The notes: generated by a model from the letters alone, not told the origin. A DNA stretch of 64,000 nucleotides from Chitinibacter sp. FCG-7 (GCF_040047665.1 NZ_CP157355.1:992001-1056000); one strand, 5' to 3'; positions 42,735-51,841 are shown, counted from the first letter of the stretch. Translations and numbers: made by a program.

Positions 42735-43781
42735 ATGAATAATCGTTATCCTTTATTGCTCTATAGCGCGTTTGATACCCTGGAGTTGGGCATTATCCTG
42801 CTCAATCAGCGCGGCGAAATCGTGCTGTGGAATCACTGGCTTGAGCGCGCCTCCGGGCTTAGTGCCGATCAGGTCGCCGGCCTACGGCTGGTTGAAGCCT
42901 GCCCCGAGCTGCAGCACAGCCGTCTGCTTCAGGCGCTGGAGCAGGCACTGCATAAAAACCTGTCGGCCACGCTGTCGCAATCGCTGAATAAAGCGCCGTT
43001 CAATCTGTTTCGCGCCCCGCAGCAGCAAGGCGATATGCCCACGCGCATGCAACAGGCCATCCATATCACGCCTTTGCCGCAGTATAACGACGAGCAATTT
43101 GCGCTGATCCAGATTCACGACGTCACCAACTCGGTAATGCGCGAAGAAATCCTGCAAGAGCGCGCCGAATCGCTGCGTCGCTATGCCTATCAGGACGAGC
43201 TGACCGGCGTACCCAACCGCACATTTTTCAATGAAACGCTGCAAAACCTCTGGCGGCTGGCCGGGCGGCAAGGCAGCGAAATCTCCATTCTGATCATCGA
43301 TCTGGATCATTTCACCCGCTTTAACGAGCAGGAAGGCCATCTGGCTGGCGATCAATGCCTGCAGAAAATTGCCAAAGCCCTGCAAAGCACTTTGCGCCGC
43401 CCGGAAGACCTGATCGCCCGCTTTGGCGGCGACAAGCTGGTGGTACTGCTGCCGTATACGCCACTGATCGGCGCGAAGAACATCGGTTTGCGCCTGCTCG
43501 ATGTGATTCACCAGCTACAGATCCCCTACCCGCAATCGCCCACCGGCCATATCTGTGCCAGCATCGGTTGCGCCAGCTTTATCGCCAGCCACGAACTTGA
43601 CCCCGGCTATCTGGTACAGGAAGCCGAGCTGGCGGTCTTTTTTGCCAAACAGAACGGGCGCAATCAGGTGCGCGATAGTCAGGTTCCGCTTAAAAATACC
43701 GCCGAATCATCCTCTCCCGATTCAGCGGCTAGCTCGACCTCCAGCTCTACCGCCAGCCCGACCCTTGGCCCGCCGCAATAA
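42735..43781 (+). CDS. PAS-GGDEF protein with degenerate GGDKL active site
   Basis: A 348-residue cytoplasmic protein. The N-terminal PAS domain has LNQRGEIVLWNHWLERASGL. The GGDEF domain starts at YQDELTGVPNRTFFNETLQ. The active-site motif is GGDKL (231-235): the fourth residue, normally Glu, is Lys, so cyclase activity is doubtful. The RxxD I-site (RPED) five residues upstream is intact, which suggests a c-di-GMP receptor. The C-terminus is a Ser/Pro-rich tail. The last 60 bases overlap the convergent PepSY gene. Confidence 0.85.
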   Translation: MNNRYPLLLYSAFDTLELGIILLNQRGEIVLWNHWLERASGLSADQVAGLRLVEACPELQHSRLLQALEQALHKNLSATLSQSLNKAPFNLFRAPQQQGDMPTRMQQAIHITPLPQYNDEQFALIQIHDVTNSVMREEILQERAESLRRYAYQDELTGVPNRTFFNETLQNLWRLAGRQGSEISILIIDLDHFTRFNEQEGHLAGDQCLQKIAKALQSTLRRPEDLIARFGGDKLVVLLPYTPLIGAKNIGLRLLDVIHQLQIPYPQSPTGHICASIGCASFIASHELDPGYLVQEAELAVFFAKQNGRNQVRDSQVPLKNTAESSSPDSAASSTSSSTASPTLGPPQ

Positions 43782-45242
43782 ACACAGCCCCATCACCGCC
43801 AGCAGCACATTGACAGCGGCAAAACCGGCCAGAATTACATCGCGGCTGGTTTTGCCCAAACCATCGAGCCAGTGCCATTTGTGCAGATTGGCAAACAGAT
43901 AGCCTTCAAAACGATCGGCATTGTCAACGCGGGTAGAAAACGTCCCCGTCGCTGGCTCAACATACCAGCTGGGCTGATCGGGCAGCGCCAGATCGACGCG
44001 GTAGACCGGCAGCCGTTTCTGGAAAAAACCGTACTCGCCGCCAAATTGGCTGATCAGGCTAACCTTGCTCACCGAAGCGTTTTGCACTGTGGCATCGTGC
44101 GGAGCCAGCTGGCGCACCAGTTGCATGGCATGAATCTGCGCCAAACCCGGCTGTGGCTGGCCGTGCGCGTCCAGATAGTCCGGCAGCTGCGATGGCGCGA
44201 TGCTGGCGTGATGCTGATGAGCTGACACAGGGGTATTGCCCTGTAGCTCTTTCTTAGCATGTTCTACTAGCCAATACCCCTTGCCAGCGACATTCACCGC
44301 AGTCAGCACCGCCACGCCGGGTGGGATATGGTGCAAGTCGGGCAATTGCGCCAAGGGCTGCGCTTTGGCTGCCTGAAACGGCGCAGCTTGCAGCCATAAA
44401 TGCGTCAAACCGGAGACGGTAATCACCAGACCGGCGACGCCAGCGCCCAGACCCAGCGCCCGATGCAGACGGCGCAAACGCGGCTGCTCGCTTCTGAGCG
44501 TGCCCATCCGGTAACGTAGCCAGTACATCCACAAGCCGCCGAGCATACTGAGCAGCGCAATGCCCAGCACCAGCGTGATACCGACTTTTTTCACCGGCTC
44601 GCTCGCCCAGCTCCAGGTGTGCAGCAGCGAAAACACCGGCATCAGGCTGCGTTTGGTCTGGTCGGACAAGCTGGCCAGACGCCGCCCTTCGGTATCGACA
44701 AAAGCCACCATGCCATCGTCGCGGGCAAACTCGACCCGCCAGACCGGTAGCATTTTATTGATGGCCGGATAGCTGCGGCTAAACTCGGTAATCGGCGTGA
44801 TGCGCGCAATGGGCGACTGCATATCGCCCACCAGCGCACGCGCCAGACGCTCGGCCTCGGCCGCGTCGGCATTCACCAGCAGCTTGCCATTTTGCGCGTC
44901 ATACCAAAGGCCGCTCGCCTGCCCCTGCAAACCAATCCGCCACGCCGGTTGCTCGCCGAGCATACGCAAACGGGCCGACTGGATCTGCCCGGCGGGCAGC
45001 TGCAGGCTGTGCAGCGTCACCGGATGCAGATCGGCAGGCAGCGCCGCTGGCGCGGGCAAGGGCTGCACCTTGGGCGAGAGCGCCGACATAATCGGGTGCA
45101 ATACGCCGGTTAAGCCCCAGAAAATCACCGCAATCCCGGCCACCCACGCCAGCTTTTTATGCCAGCGATTCAGCCAGCCCAGCCTGCTGCCCTTGCTGCG
45201 CTGCGTGCTCTGGGCAGCCAGATCAACTTCTTCGCGTTTCAT
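43722..45242 (-). CDS. PepSY-associated transmembrane protein (siderophore/metal uptake type)
   Basis: A 506-residue inner-membrane protein of the PepSY_TM family. TM1 is near residues 33-53 (LAWVAGIAVIFWGLTGVLHP), and further segments are LVLGIALLSMLGGLWMYWL, LGLGAGVAGLVITVSGLTHL and VILAGFAAVNVLLAVMGLCL. PepSY-like periplasmic regions lie between them. Such proteins are found with TonB receptors and may reduce or release iron or copper complexes. It starts 2 bp after the receptor stop, so they form an operon. The C-terminus is a repeated Arg/Gly/Ala tail (KGRAGGRAGGRASR). Confidence 0.8.
   Translation of the reverse strand: MKREEVDLAAQSTQRSKGSRLGWLNRWHKKLAWVAGIAVIFWGLTGVLHPIMSALSPKVQPLPAPAALPADLHPVTLHSLQLPAGQIQSARLRMLGEQPAWRIGLQGQASGLWYDAQNGKLLVNADAAEAERLARALVGDMQSPIARITPITEFSRSYPAINKMLPVWRVEFARDDGMVAFVDTEGRRLASLSDQTKRSLMPVFSLLHTWSWASEPVKKVGITLVLGIALLSMLGGLWMYWLRYRMGTLRSEQPRLRRLHRALGLGAGVAGLVITVSGLTHLWLQAAPFQAAKAQPLAQLPDLHHIPPGVAVLTAVNVAGKGYWLVEHAKKELQGNTPVSAHQHHASIAPSQLPDYLDAHGQPQPGLAQIHAMQLVRQLAPHDATVQNASVSKVSLISQFGGEYGFFQKRLPVYRVDLALPDQPSWYVEPATGTFSTRVDNADRFEGYLFANLHKWHWLDGLGKTSRDVILAGFAAVNVLLAVMGLCLLRRAKGRAGGRAGGRASR
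44230..44280. repeat. Palindromic GGTATA/ATACCC repeat, copy 8, inside the PepSY gene
   Basis: A 51-bp unit GGGGTATTGCCCTG...CTAGCCAATACCCC. It is translated in frame as part of a loop (GKGYWLVEHAKKELQGNTPV) in the PepSY protein. It fits the length and ends of the intergenic copies. Confidence 0.65.
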
Positions 45243-45244
45243 GG

Positions 45245-47338
45245 CTACTCCCCCTTGGCCCCAAAGGCGTAGCTCACGCCCACAAAGAAACTGCGTGGCG
45301 CGCCGGGACTATAGGTGTCCTGCGTATTAGGGCTATGTGCACCGCTGCCCTTATAGCTGGACGCGGCCATTTCGGCGTAATGCGCATTGCTTAAATTGAG
45401 CGCATGCGCCCAGAAAGTCCAGTTCTGCTGGCGATACTCCGCCCGCAAATTAAAGAGGGTATGTCCCTTGTACTCAACGGTGTTGGCGCTATCCATCCAA
45501 TACGGCCCCAGGTATACCGTTTCCAAGGCCAGTCTGGCCTGGCTGAACGGCTTGTAGGCCAGCTCCAGCGTGCCTTGCCAATTGGGGGCTGCCGGAATGT
45601 CCTTGCCCGCGTAGTTTTCGCTCGGTGACGGGCTGTACTGGCGGTAGCGATGCTGTGCGTACTGGCCAGCCAGACGGGCACTCCACTGCGGATTCACAGC
45701 CCAGTCCAGCCCCAGCTCGACCCCCTGATGCCGCGTTTTACCCGCATTTCGCGGCTCGGATTTACCCGGGATAATGCTGTAGCTCACCAGCTCGTCCTGA
45801 CCGTCGAGGAGGTACACCGCTGCATCGACCTTCACGCCAGCCAGCGGCGAAAAACGCGCGCCCAGCTCGAACTGATCAAAACTGGCTGATTTCAGATCGG
45901 GCACAGTGGCGCTACTAAATAGCGAGCCGACTTCGGGCGGCGTAAAGCCCTGGCTGTAGCCACCGTAAACAAAGACCTGGCTGGCCGCATCCCAGGTAAA
46001 GCCGACTTTGGGTGAAGTCGCGGCAAACGATTGCGTTTGCGAAGCCGCGCCGGTGGTGGCCGACGGCGTGAGATGATTGGTGAAATCGTATTTCACCCGA
46101 TCGTAACGGATTGCACCATTGATCGCCCAGCCCGCCGCCAATGCATAGCTGGCATCGGCAAACAGCGCCTGATTGCCCAGATCAACACGGTAATCGCGGC
46201 GCACGCTGCCGGTTTGGTAGCTGAGGTATTTGCCGGTTTTCGGATCACGCACGATAGACAGATTCACTTCGCGCTGGTCATTCGGGCTGGCCTCGATCAG
46301 GCCCCCCACAGTTAGCTTCAAATCGCCCCATTGCTGGCGATGAAAGGCGCTCAGGCCCAGCGAGGTGAAGGTGTTGTCAGTGGTGCGCCCGCTGGCCGAG
46401 CTCGGGCCGGTATTGAAAATCAGATAGCTCGGCAATTGGTAGGTGCTGTTGTCGCGGTAATACAGCGTGGCGCTGCTAAAGCCGCCTTCGTTCAATTCGC
46501 CCGCCAAGCCGGTACTGGCGCGCAGGGCTTCAACCTGGCGTGTGGTAAAGGTCTGATACGAATAACCGGGGCGCGTCTGATAGTCGCTCTCATTCACACT
46601 GCCGGGCATATCGGTATCGAGCTTGGAATAGGTCAGCACCGATTTCCACAGCAGCGAATCGCTCAACCAGTGATCCAGCCGCGCAGTCAGGCCGGTTTTA
46701 TTCATCGCGTTATAGTCTTGCCAGCTGTTGCCACGCGTGGCGCTATAGCCAGAGATACGCAAGCCGGTATCACCCCAGGAGTTAGACGCACCAAGGTCTA
46801 CACGGCGATACCCCTCGGAGCTCAATTGCGCAGCAGCATTCCAGCTCAATGTCGCGCTGGGCGCAGCGGTGGTGAAATTGACTGCACCGCCAACTGCATT
46901 GCTGCCATACAGGCTGGATGCCGGGCCTTTGATGACTTCAATGCCATCGCTACCCGGCAGATTGATTTCATACAGCGCGTTGTGGTTGAAAATACCGACC
47001 GGACGAATCGGCACGCCGTCTTCCAGATACTGATACACCGCCGAATAAGTCATCGGCTGACGAATCGACATATTGTGCTGCTCATTGCCCAGATCGGTCA
47101 TATGCACGCCGGGGATTTTATCGAGTACCTGACCAATAAAAGTCGGCTTGGTCTCAGAAATAGTTTTCTCGTTCACCTTGCCCATCGACACCGGCGCTTT
47201 GGCCAGCGGCGTGGCTTCGCGGGTAGCGGTGACGACAATTTCATCCAATTGTGTGATTTCGCTGGCAAACACATTCGCAGGGCCCAGCGTGGCCAGGACG
47301 GCGCAGACACTGCTGCGCAAAGTTGGAGTAGCAGACAT
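45245..47338 (-). CDS. TonB-dependent outer-membrane receptor
   Basis: A 697-residue receptor. The signal peptide ends near NVFASE. A TonB box-like ITQLDEIVVTATRE is followed by the plug domain (IPGVHMTDLGNEQHNMSIRQ; IEVIKGPASSLYGSNAVGGA) and the beta barrel, ending in FFVGVSYAFGAKGE. The substrate is probably a ferric siderophore or other metal complex, given the PepSY partner. ATG 47338 is chosen because GAGGA lies 6 nt upstream; the open frame runs 30 codons further upstream without an SD. Confidence 0.92.
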   Translation of the reverse strand: MSATPTLRSSVCAVLATLGPANVFASEITQLDEIVVTATREATPLAKAPVSMGKVNEKTISETKPTFIGQVLDKIPGVHMTDLGNEQHNMSIRQPMTYSAVYQYLEDGVPIRPVGIFNHNALYEINLPGSDGIEVIKGPASSLYGSNAVGGAVNFTTAAPSATLSWNAAAQLSSEGYRRVDLGASNSWGDTGLRISGYSATRGNSWQDYNAMNKTGLTARLDHWLSDSLLWKSVLTYSKLDTDMPGSVNESDYQTRPGYSYQTFTTRQVEALRASTGLAGELNEGGFSSATLYYRDNSTYQLPSYLIFNTGPSSASGRTTDNTFTSLGLSAFHRQQWGDLKLTVGGLIEASPNDQREVNLSIVRDPKTGKYLSYQTGSVRRDYRVDLGNQALFADASYALAAGWAINGAIRYDRVKYDFTNHLTPSATTGAASQTQSFAATSPKVGFTWDAASQVFVYGGYSQGFTPPEVGSLFSSATVPDLKSASFDQFELGARFSPLAGVKVDAAVYLLDGQDELVSYSIIPGKSEPRNAGKTRHQGVELGLDWAVNPQWSARLAGQYAQHRYRQYSPSPSENYAGKDIPAAPNWQGTLELAYKPFSQARLALETVYLGPYWMDSANTVEYKGHTLFNLRAEYRQQNWTFWAHALNLSNAHYAEMAASSYKGSGAHSPNTQDTYSPGAPRSFFVGVSYAFGAKGE

Positions 47339-47553
47339 TTTTTCCTCACGGTCTGGCGCGCAGCGGGCGGCCAGACTCAGCGAGCCCTGTTGCCAGTGCA
47401 GCAGGGCTGATCGAATCCATAGCTGCAAACACCGCCTGACTGATACGAGCGCGGAAATACCACTCGCCGCAGCGCAGCAAGCCAGATTTGCAGAATATTT
47501 AATGTTGACCCTGGGCTTGAAAACCCGAAGTCAGCAGACACTAGATAGATTGA

Positions 47554-47919
47554 TCAGGAAATCAGCGGCGGGCCGCGCGGTGGCGGCGGGATGGAGAATG
47601 ACTGCGGGGAGAAAAAAGCCTGTTGCCACGGCGGGGCGGCATGCTGCAGCGGCGCAAGCAAAGGCAGGCTGATCGGGGCTTGCAGCGGTGTAGTGGCGTT
47701 CAGCCCGGCCACCGAACACAAAGCACATTTAACGATCAGCTTGGCGTCACCGCTCTCGCTGGCCAGCGCGGCGATCTCGGCTTGACTGCTATCGAGCGCA
47801 GCAGGCGCTGGGCCAGTGCCACACCAGGCCATTTTCACGCCCGCATCCATCGCCGCCGCATGCACAAACGGTAGCAACAGCTGCGCCACGATGGCCAGCA
47901 GCGCTAGCCAGCTGGCCAT
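47554..47919 (-). CDS. DUF2946-like small membrane-anchored protein
   Basis: A 121-residue protein with one N-terminal hydrophobic segment (WLALLAIVAQLLLPFVHA), Cys residues in MAWCGTG and KCALCSVAG, and a Pro-rich C-terminus (IPPPPRGPPLIS). These fit DUF2946, often found beside TonB receptors for copper. The start is uncertain: ATG 47919 puts the TM at the N-terminus, while GTG 48015 would add 32 residues. It lies about 215 bp upstream of the receptor gene on the same strand. Confidence 0.65.
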   Translation of the reverse strand: MASWLALLAIVAQLLLPFVHAAAMDAGVKMAWCGTGPAPAALDSSQAEIAALASESGDAKLIVKCALCSVAGLNATTPLQAPISLPLLAPLQHAAPPWQQAFFSPQSFSIPPPPRGPPLIS

Positions 47920-48125
47920 CGTGGCACGGCAGGGCAGAAAAAGGGCAGGAAAACCGCGTGGGCGCACAGCAACACACCATAAAAGAAGTGCGCTGATCTT
48001 AACGTAAATATTCACACCCTGCCTTTGGCAAAGCTTACAGCGTAAACCGGGCAAGAAGATCGTGCGCCAGAACACAATTTGCTGGCTAAGCTGAAAACAG
48101 GGATGCTCGCAATAGGATAAAAACA

Positions 48126-49895
48126 ATGGCGAAACCATCGGCAATCGCCGCAAGCAGGCAAATGCTTCGGCTGCTATTGCTTCAATCGGGGCTGGCCAAA
48201 ATCCGCCGCGAATATCTGGCCGACGATCTGGGCGCAGGGATCAGCGTCTGCGTGGTGCTGATTCCGGCCTGCGTGGCCTACGCCGATCTGGCTGGCATGC
48301 CAGCCCAGTATGGTCTGTATACGGCGCTGGCCGGCATGCTGGTGTACGCCCTGCTGGGCAGCTCGCGCCATCTGATTGTCGGGCCGGATGCCGCGCTCGC
48401 CTTGCTGGTGGCGGCGGCCATTACACCGCTGGCCAATGGCAATCCGGCGCAATACCTGATGCTCAGCAGCGTACTGACGCTGCTGGTGGGCGTGCTGATG
48501 CTGATTGCGGCCAAGGCCAGGTTGGGCGCGATGGCCGATTTGCTGTCCAAACCGGTACTGCTCGGTTTTATGAATGGCGCAGCGCTGATTTTGATTGCCA
48601 GCCAGCTGGGCAAATGGACCGGGCTCAGCCTGCACGAAACGGCTTTTTTCCCGCGTGTACTCGAGTTAATCACCCGCCATGAACAGATCCACGCCACCAG
48701 CCTGATTATCGGCCTGCTTTCCATCCTGTTTCTGGCCCTGCTGCGCGAGCTGCAGCCCAAGCTACCTGCGGCGATTTTACTGTTTATCGTGGCCATTGGC
48801 GGCGCGTATCTGCTCAATATTGCCGAGCATGGCGTGGCGCTACTGGGTGATTTGCCCAAGGGGCTGCCCGATCTGGCCTGGCCAGCACTCAGCCTGAACC
48901 AGATCACCACACTATTGCCCGCCGCAGCCGGTATTGCCTTGCTGGCGATGCCCGAAGGCATTTTGCTGGCCCGCGCTTTTGCACAAAAAAATCACTATGA
49001 AATTGCCCCCAATCGTGAGCTGATGGCGCTGGGGCTGGCCAATGTGGCAGCCAGCCTGTGGCAGGGGTTTGCGCTGGGCGCCAGCCAATCGCGCACGGCA
49101 ATCAACGACGCGGCTGGCGGCAAATCGGTGATGTCCGGCCTGTTTGCCGCCCTGCTCTTGCTGCTGTTTCTGCTTTTTTTGTCCGGCTCCTTGCGCTATC
49201 TGCCGGTGACCACACTGTCGGCGCTGCTGATTTTTGCCGGGCTAAACCTGATCGAGGTGCGCACCTGGGTCGAGATGTACCGGCTTGATCGCACTGCGGC
49301 GATTTTCTCGCTGATCACCACCGCAGGCGTGCTGATTGTGGGGGTATTGCCAGGTATCATCGTTGGCATCTTGCTTTCACTGGCATACCTCATACAGTTT
49401 ATGGCGCGCCCCTTTGATGCCGTGCTGTGCTCGGTGGCTGGTCGCAAGGGCTTTCATGATGTGGCTGAGGCGCATTTAAGCGGCGAATCGCGCTATCTGC
49501 AAGGCCTGCTGGTTTACCGCTTTTATGCGCCGCTGCTGTTTGCCAATAGCAGCTATTTTGTTGACCGCATCAGCCAGCTGGTGGCCGAAGACGGCGACAC
49601 GCGCTGGGTGCTGGTTGACGCGCAAGCTATCACTTTTCTCGACGTTACCGCCGCCGAGCAGCTACTGACGCTCAATCGCCTGCTGGAAGAAGCGGGCATT
49701 GATCTGAAGTTTGCCCGCTGCAACCGCCCGCTGCGCGAGGCGTTTGACCGCTACGGCGTCACCAGCGCACTGGGTGCCGACAGCTTTTTTGCCCACGTGC
49801 ACGATGCACTGGCTCAATACAAGCTGCTCCACCCTGATGTTGCCCCCGAGCCGGTCAGCATGTCGTGGAATGGTGTTGATCGCCGCCTGGGCTAG
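48126..49895 (+). CDS. SulP-family anion transporter with STAS domain
   Basis: A 589-residue inner-membrane transporter of the SulP (SLC26) family. About 12 hydrophobic segments begin with the signature ISVCVVLIPACVAYADLAGM then PAQYGLYTAL. The cytoplasmic C-terminal STAS domain (about 455-565) has VLVDAQAITFLDVTAAEQL. Likely substrates are sulfate, bicarbonate or dicarboxylates; the sequence alone does not decide. SD AGGA (48114-48117) precedes the ATG. Confidence 0.92.
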   Translation: MAKPSAIAASRQMLRLLLLQSGLAKIRREYLADDLGAGISVCVVLIPACVAYADLAGMPAQYGLYTALAGMLVYALLGSSRHLIVGPDAALALLVAAAITPLANGNPAQYLMLSSVLTLLVGVLMLIAAKARLGAMADLLSKPVLLGFMNGAALILIASQLGKWTGLSLHETAFFPRVLELITRHEQIHATSLIIGLLSILFLALLRELQPKLPAAILLFIVAIGGAYLLNIAEHGVALLGDLPKGLPDLAWPALSLNQITTLLPAAAGIALLAMPEGILLARAFAQKNHYEIAPNRELMALGLANVAASLWQGFALGASQSRTAINDAAGGKSVMSGLFAALLLLLFLLFLSGSLRYLPVTTLSALLIFAGLNLIEVRTWVEMYRLDRTAAIFSLITTAGVLIVGVLPGIIVGILLSLAYLIQFMARPFDAVLCSVAGRKGFHDVAEAHLSGESRYLQGLLVYRFYAPLLFANSSYFVDRISQLVAEDGDTRWVLVDAQAITFLDVTAAEQLLTLNRLLEEAGIDLKFARCNRPLREAFDRYGVTSALGADSFFAHVHDALAQYKLLHPDVAPEPVSMSWNGVDRRLG

Positions 49896-49938
49896 TCAGC
49901 AGACCTTTAGGTTGAAAGCGTGTTCACAATCTAGCGGG

Positions 49939-50409
49939 CTAGGCCGGGCAAACGCGGCGGAAATACATGCGACGCAGCGTGTCGTAGCCCCAGTTGAACA
50001 AATAGGTATAGGGCAGGAAAAACAGAAAAAAGCCAATATCCATCGCCAGCGCATGCCACAGGCTTAAATCCATCCACCACATCGTCAGCGGCAGAGCCAT
50101 CAGGATAAAGCCGCCTTCAAACAGCAAGGCGTGCAAAGCGCGGATGGGCGGCGTGCGCTGCCAGCCACGCAGGCGTTCCAGTTTTTCAAACAGAAAGTTG
50201 AATACCGCGTTCCACAGCATGGCAATACTGGCCAGAATCACCGCCAGCACGCCCACGTGCGCCATGCTCGAACCCATCAACCAGGCGGCCAGCGGCGTGA
50301 CCAGAATCACGCCGCCCACTTCAAACAGCAGCGCGTGGGCGGCGCGCTCAAGCCAGGTTTTTTCCGGGAGCGATAAGAGGGTATCGGACTGATGAGTCGT
50401 GTTCAGCAA
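49939..50409 (-). CDS. PACE-family efflux transporter (AceI-like)
   Basis: A 156-residue inner-membrane protein with four hydrophobic segments in two similar halves (bacterial transmembrane pair domains). The repeated motif RAAHALLFEVGG / RALHALLFEGGF and the paired WNAVFNFLFEKLER / FLPYTYLFNWGYD are typical. PACE proteins export biocides such as chlorhexidine or polyamines by proton antiport. It is divergent from a LysR regulator gene, the usual arrangement for aceI and aceR. Confidence 0.9.
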   Translation of the reverse strand: MLNTTHQSDTLLSLPEKTWLERAAHALLFEVGGVILVTPLAAWLMGSSMAHVGVLAVILASIAMLWNAVFNFLFEKLERLRGWQRTPPIRALHALLFEGGFILMALPLTMWWMDLSLWHALAMDIGFFLFFLPYTYLFNWGYDTLRRMYFRRVCPA

Positions 50410-50530
50410 GAGGGTCTTCCTGTACGAGTTAAACGGATGCAGCGATTATCCAGCAAAGAACCGATAGAACTAAATTAGCTTCCATCGGATAATCCGATAC
50501 ATCAGTTCACAACACAGCGGGAACGCCGCC

Positions 50531-51403
50531 ATGTTCAATTCAATCGACGCACTGAATGCCTTTGTACACGCCGCCCAGCTGGGCTCATTTTCCGCCGCAG
50601 CCCGGCATCTGGGCAAAAGCCAGTCCACCATTAGCGAAGCCATCAGCCAGCTGGAAATCGACGCCGGTCTGCAGCTCTTTGATCGCAGCTCGCGCCAGCC
50701 CAGCCTGACTCCGGCGGGCACCCGCCTGCTCAGCCACGCCCGGCACGTACTCAATAGCCACGCCGATTTGACGCATCAGGCGCGTTCGCTGCAAGCCGGG
50801 CTAGAAGCACAGCTCAGTATTGTGCTGTCCGATACCTTCCAGTCGTTGGAATTTGAAGCGCTGCTGAGCGAATTTGCCAGCGCATTTCCGCTTTTGCGGC
50901 TGGAATGCTTGGTGGGCGAAGATCAGGATGTGCTGGCCTTGCTGCGCAGCGGTCGCGCGCAGCTGGGGCTGATCAGGGCGCTGGAATCGGACGAAGCCGA
51001 TGTCTGCCGCCACCCACTGCCCGGCCGCACCGAAATTGCCATTTATGTCGGCCAGCAACATCCACTAGCCAGCGCAGGCACGATCAGCAGTGCCGAGCTG
51101 GCTGCGCATCGCGAGCTCAAACTCAGCAGCTATAGCGAAACCATGCCCAGCACGCACAGCCCGCGCTGCTGGCTGGCACCAAGCTATCTGATGCTGCTGG
51201 AAATGACTTTGCGCGATTTTGGCTGGGCAGCGCTACCGAGCTGGCTGGTGCAGATGTTCGGGCAGAACCGGCTGGTGATGCTCGACGTTCCCACCTGGCC
51301 ACGCGCCGTCCACGTCGATCTGGTGTGGCTTCGCCAAGCCCAACTCGGCCCGGCCGCCTGCTGGCTGATCGAGCAAATCAAGGCGACCCAACATCAACGG
51401 TGA
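50531..51403 (+). CDS. LysR-family transcriptional regulator
   Basis: A 290-residue regulator. The N-terminal winged helix-turn-helix reads DALNAFVHAAQLGSFSAAAR then HLGKSQSTISEAISQLE. The C-terminal effector domain starts near residue 95 (LSIVLSDTFQSLEFEALLSE). It is divergent from the PACE transporter gene with a 121-bp promoter gap and probably controls it. Downstream is a gene-free stretch of 438 bp. Confidence 0.9.
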   Translation: MFNSIDALNAFVHAAQLGSFSAAARHLGKSQSTISEAISQLEIDAGLQLFDRSSRQPSLTPAGTRLLSHARHVLNSHADLTHQARSLQAGLEAQLSIVLSDTFQSLEFEALLSEFASAFPLLRLECLVGEDQDVLALLRSGRAQLGLIRALESDEADVCRHPLPGRTEIAIYVGQQHPLASAGTISSAELAAHRELKLSSYSETMPSTHSPRCWLAPSYLMLLEMTLRDFGWAALPSWLVQMFGQNRLVMLDVPTWPRAVHVDLVWLRQAQLGPAACWLIEQIKATQHQR

Positions 51404-51459
51404 TGTTCTCAATGCGTGTTGATCGTTTTAGCGCCTTCGGCGCGATGTTTTACAGTCGC

Positions 51460-51625
51460 AATCCGCGACGGGGACTCACTTTCTTTGCTTCGCCAAAGAA
51501 AGTAAGCAAAGAAAAGCGCCCCCCGCCTGCGGCCCTCCGGGCTACCCTCGGTCGGTCGAGAGCCAAACGGTAAAGCTGTTTGTCTCGCTCCACTCCCTCG
51601 GCGATGGGCGAGAGGGGTTTCAAGC
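51460..51625 (-). repeat. GAGACAAAC/TTTCTTTGC dispersed repeat, copy 2
   Basis: Read on the minus strand it parallels 34247-34405: GGGGCTTGAAACCCC, GCGAGACAAACAGC, CCGTTTGGCTCTCGACCGA, and the hairpin CTTTCTTTGGCGAAGCAAAG. Confidence 0.75.
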
Positions 51626-51689
51626 CCCAGATCCAGCAGCGCAGCTCAGATCAGATCAGCACGTATTGAGAAAATTACCCCACTAATAA

Positions 51690-51738
51690 GGGTATATATC
51701 TACAGATAAATTTTAATGAAGCCTACAGCCATATACCC
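51690..51738 (+). repeat. Palindromic GGTATA/ATACCC repeat, copy 9
   Basis: A 49-bp unit GGGTATATATCTACAG...CCTACAGCCATATACCC with well-paired ends (GGGTATAT / ATATACCC). Confidence 0.8.
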
Positions 51739-51841
51739 ATAGGATTTAGATCCAAAATCCTAATCGTCGGCCAAAGATTCAACATTATTGATCAAATGAA
51801 ATTGATCAGATCAAAGCAGCAAAGCACGTGCCAACTAGATT

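Larger units (their letters stand above)
51404..51841. other. Gene-free stretch with two repeats
   Basis: Holds the dispersed repeat at 51460-51625 and the palindromic repeat at 51690-51738. The last 100 bp are AT-rich with nothing recognisable. Confidence 0.6.

Noticed and set aside
49341..49391. GGGGGTATTGCC...GGCATACCTC in the SulP gene, same length and similar ends as the palindromic repeats
   Set aside because: The encoded stretch is normal SulP membrane sequence with no sign of an insertion, so the match is probably chance.
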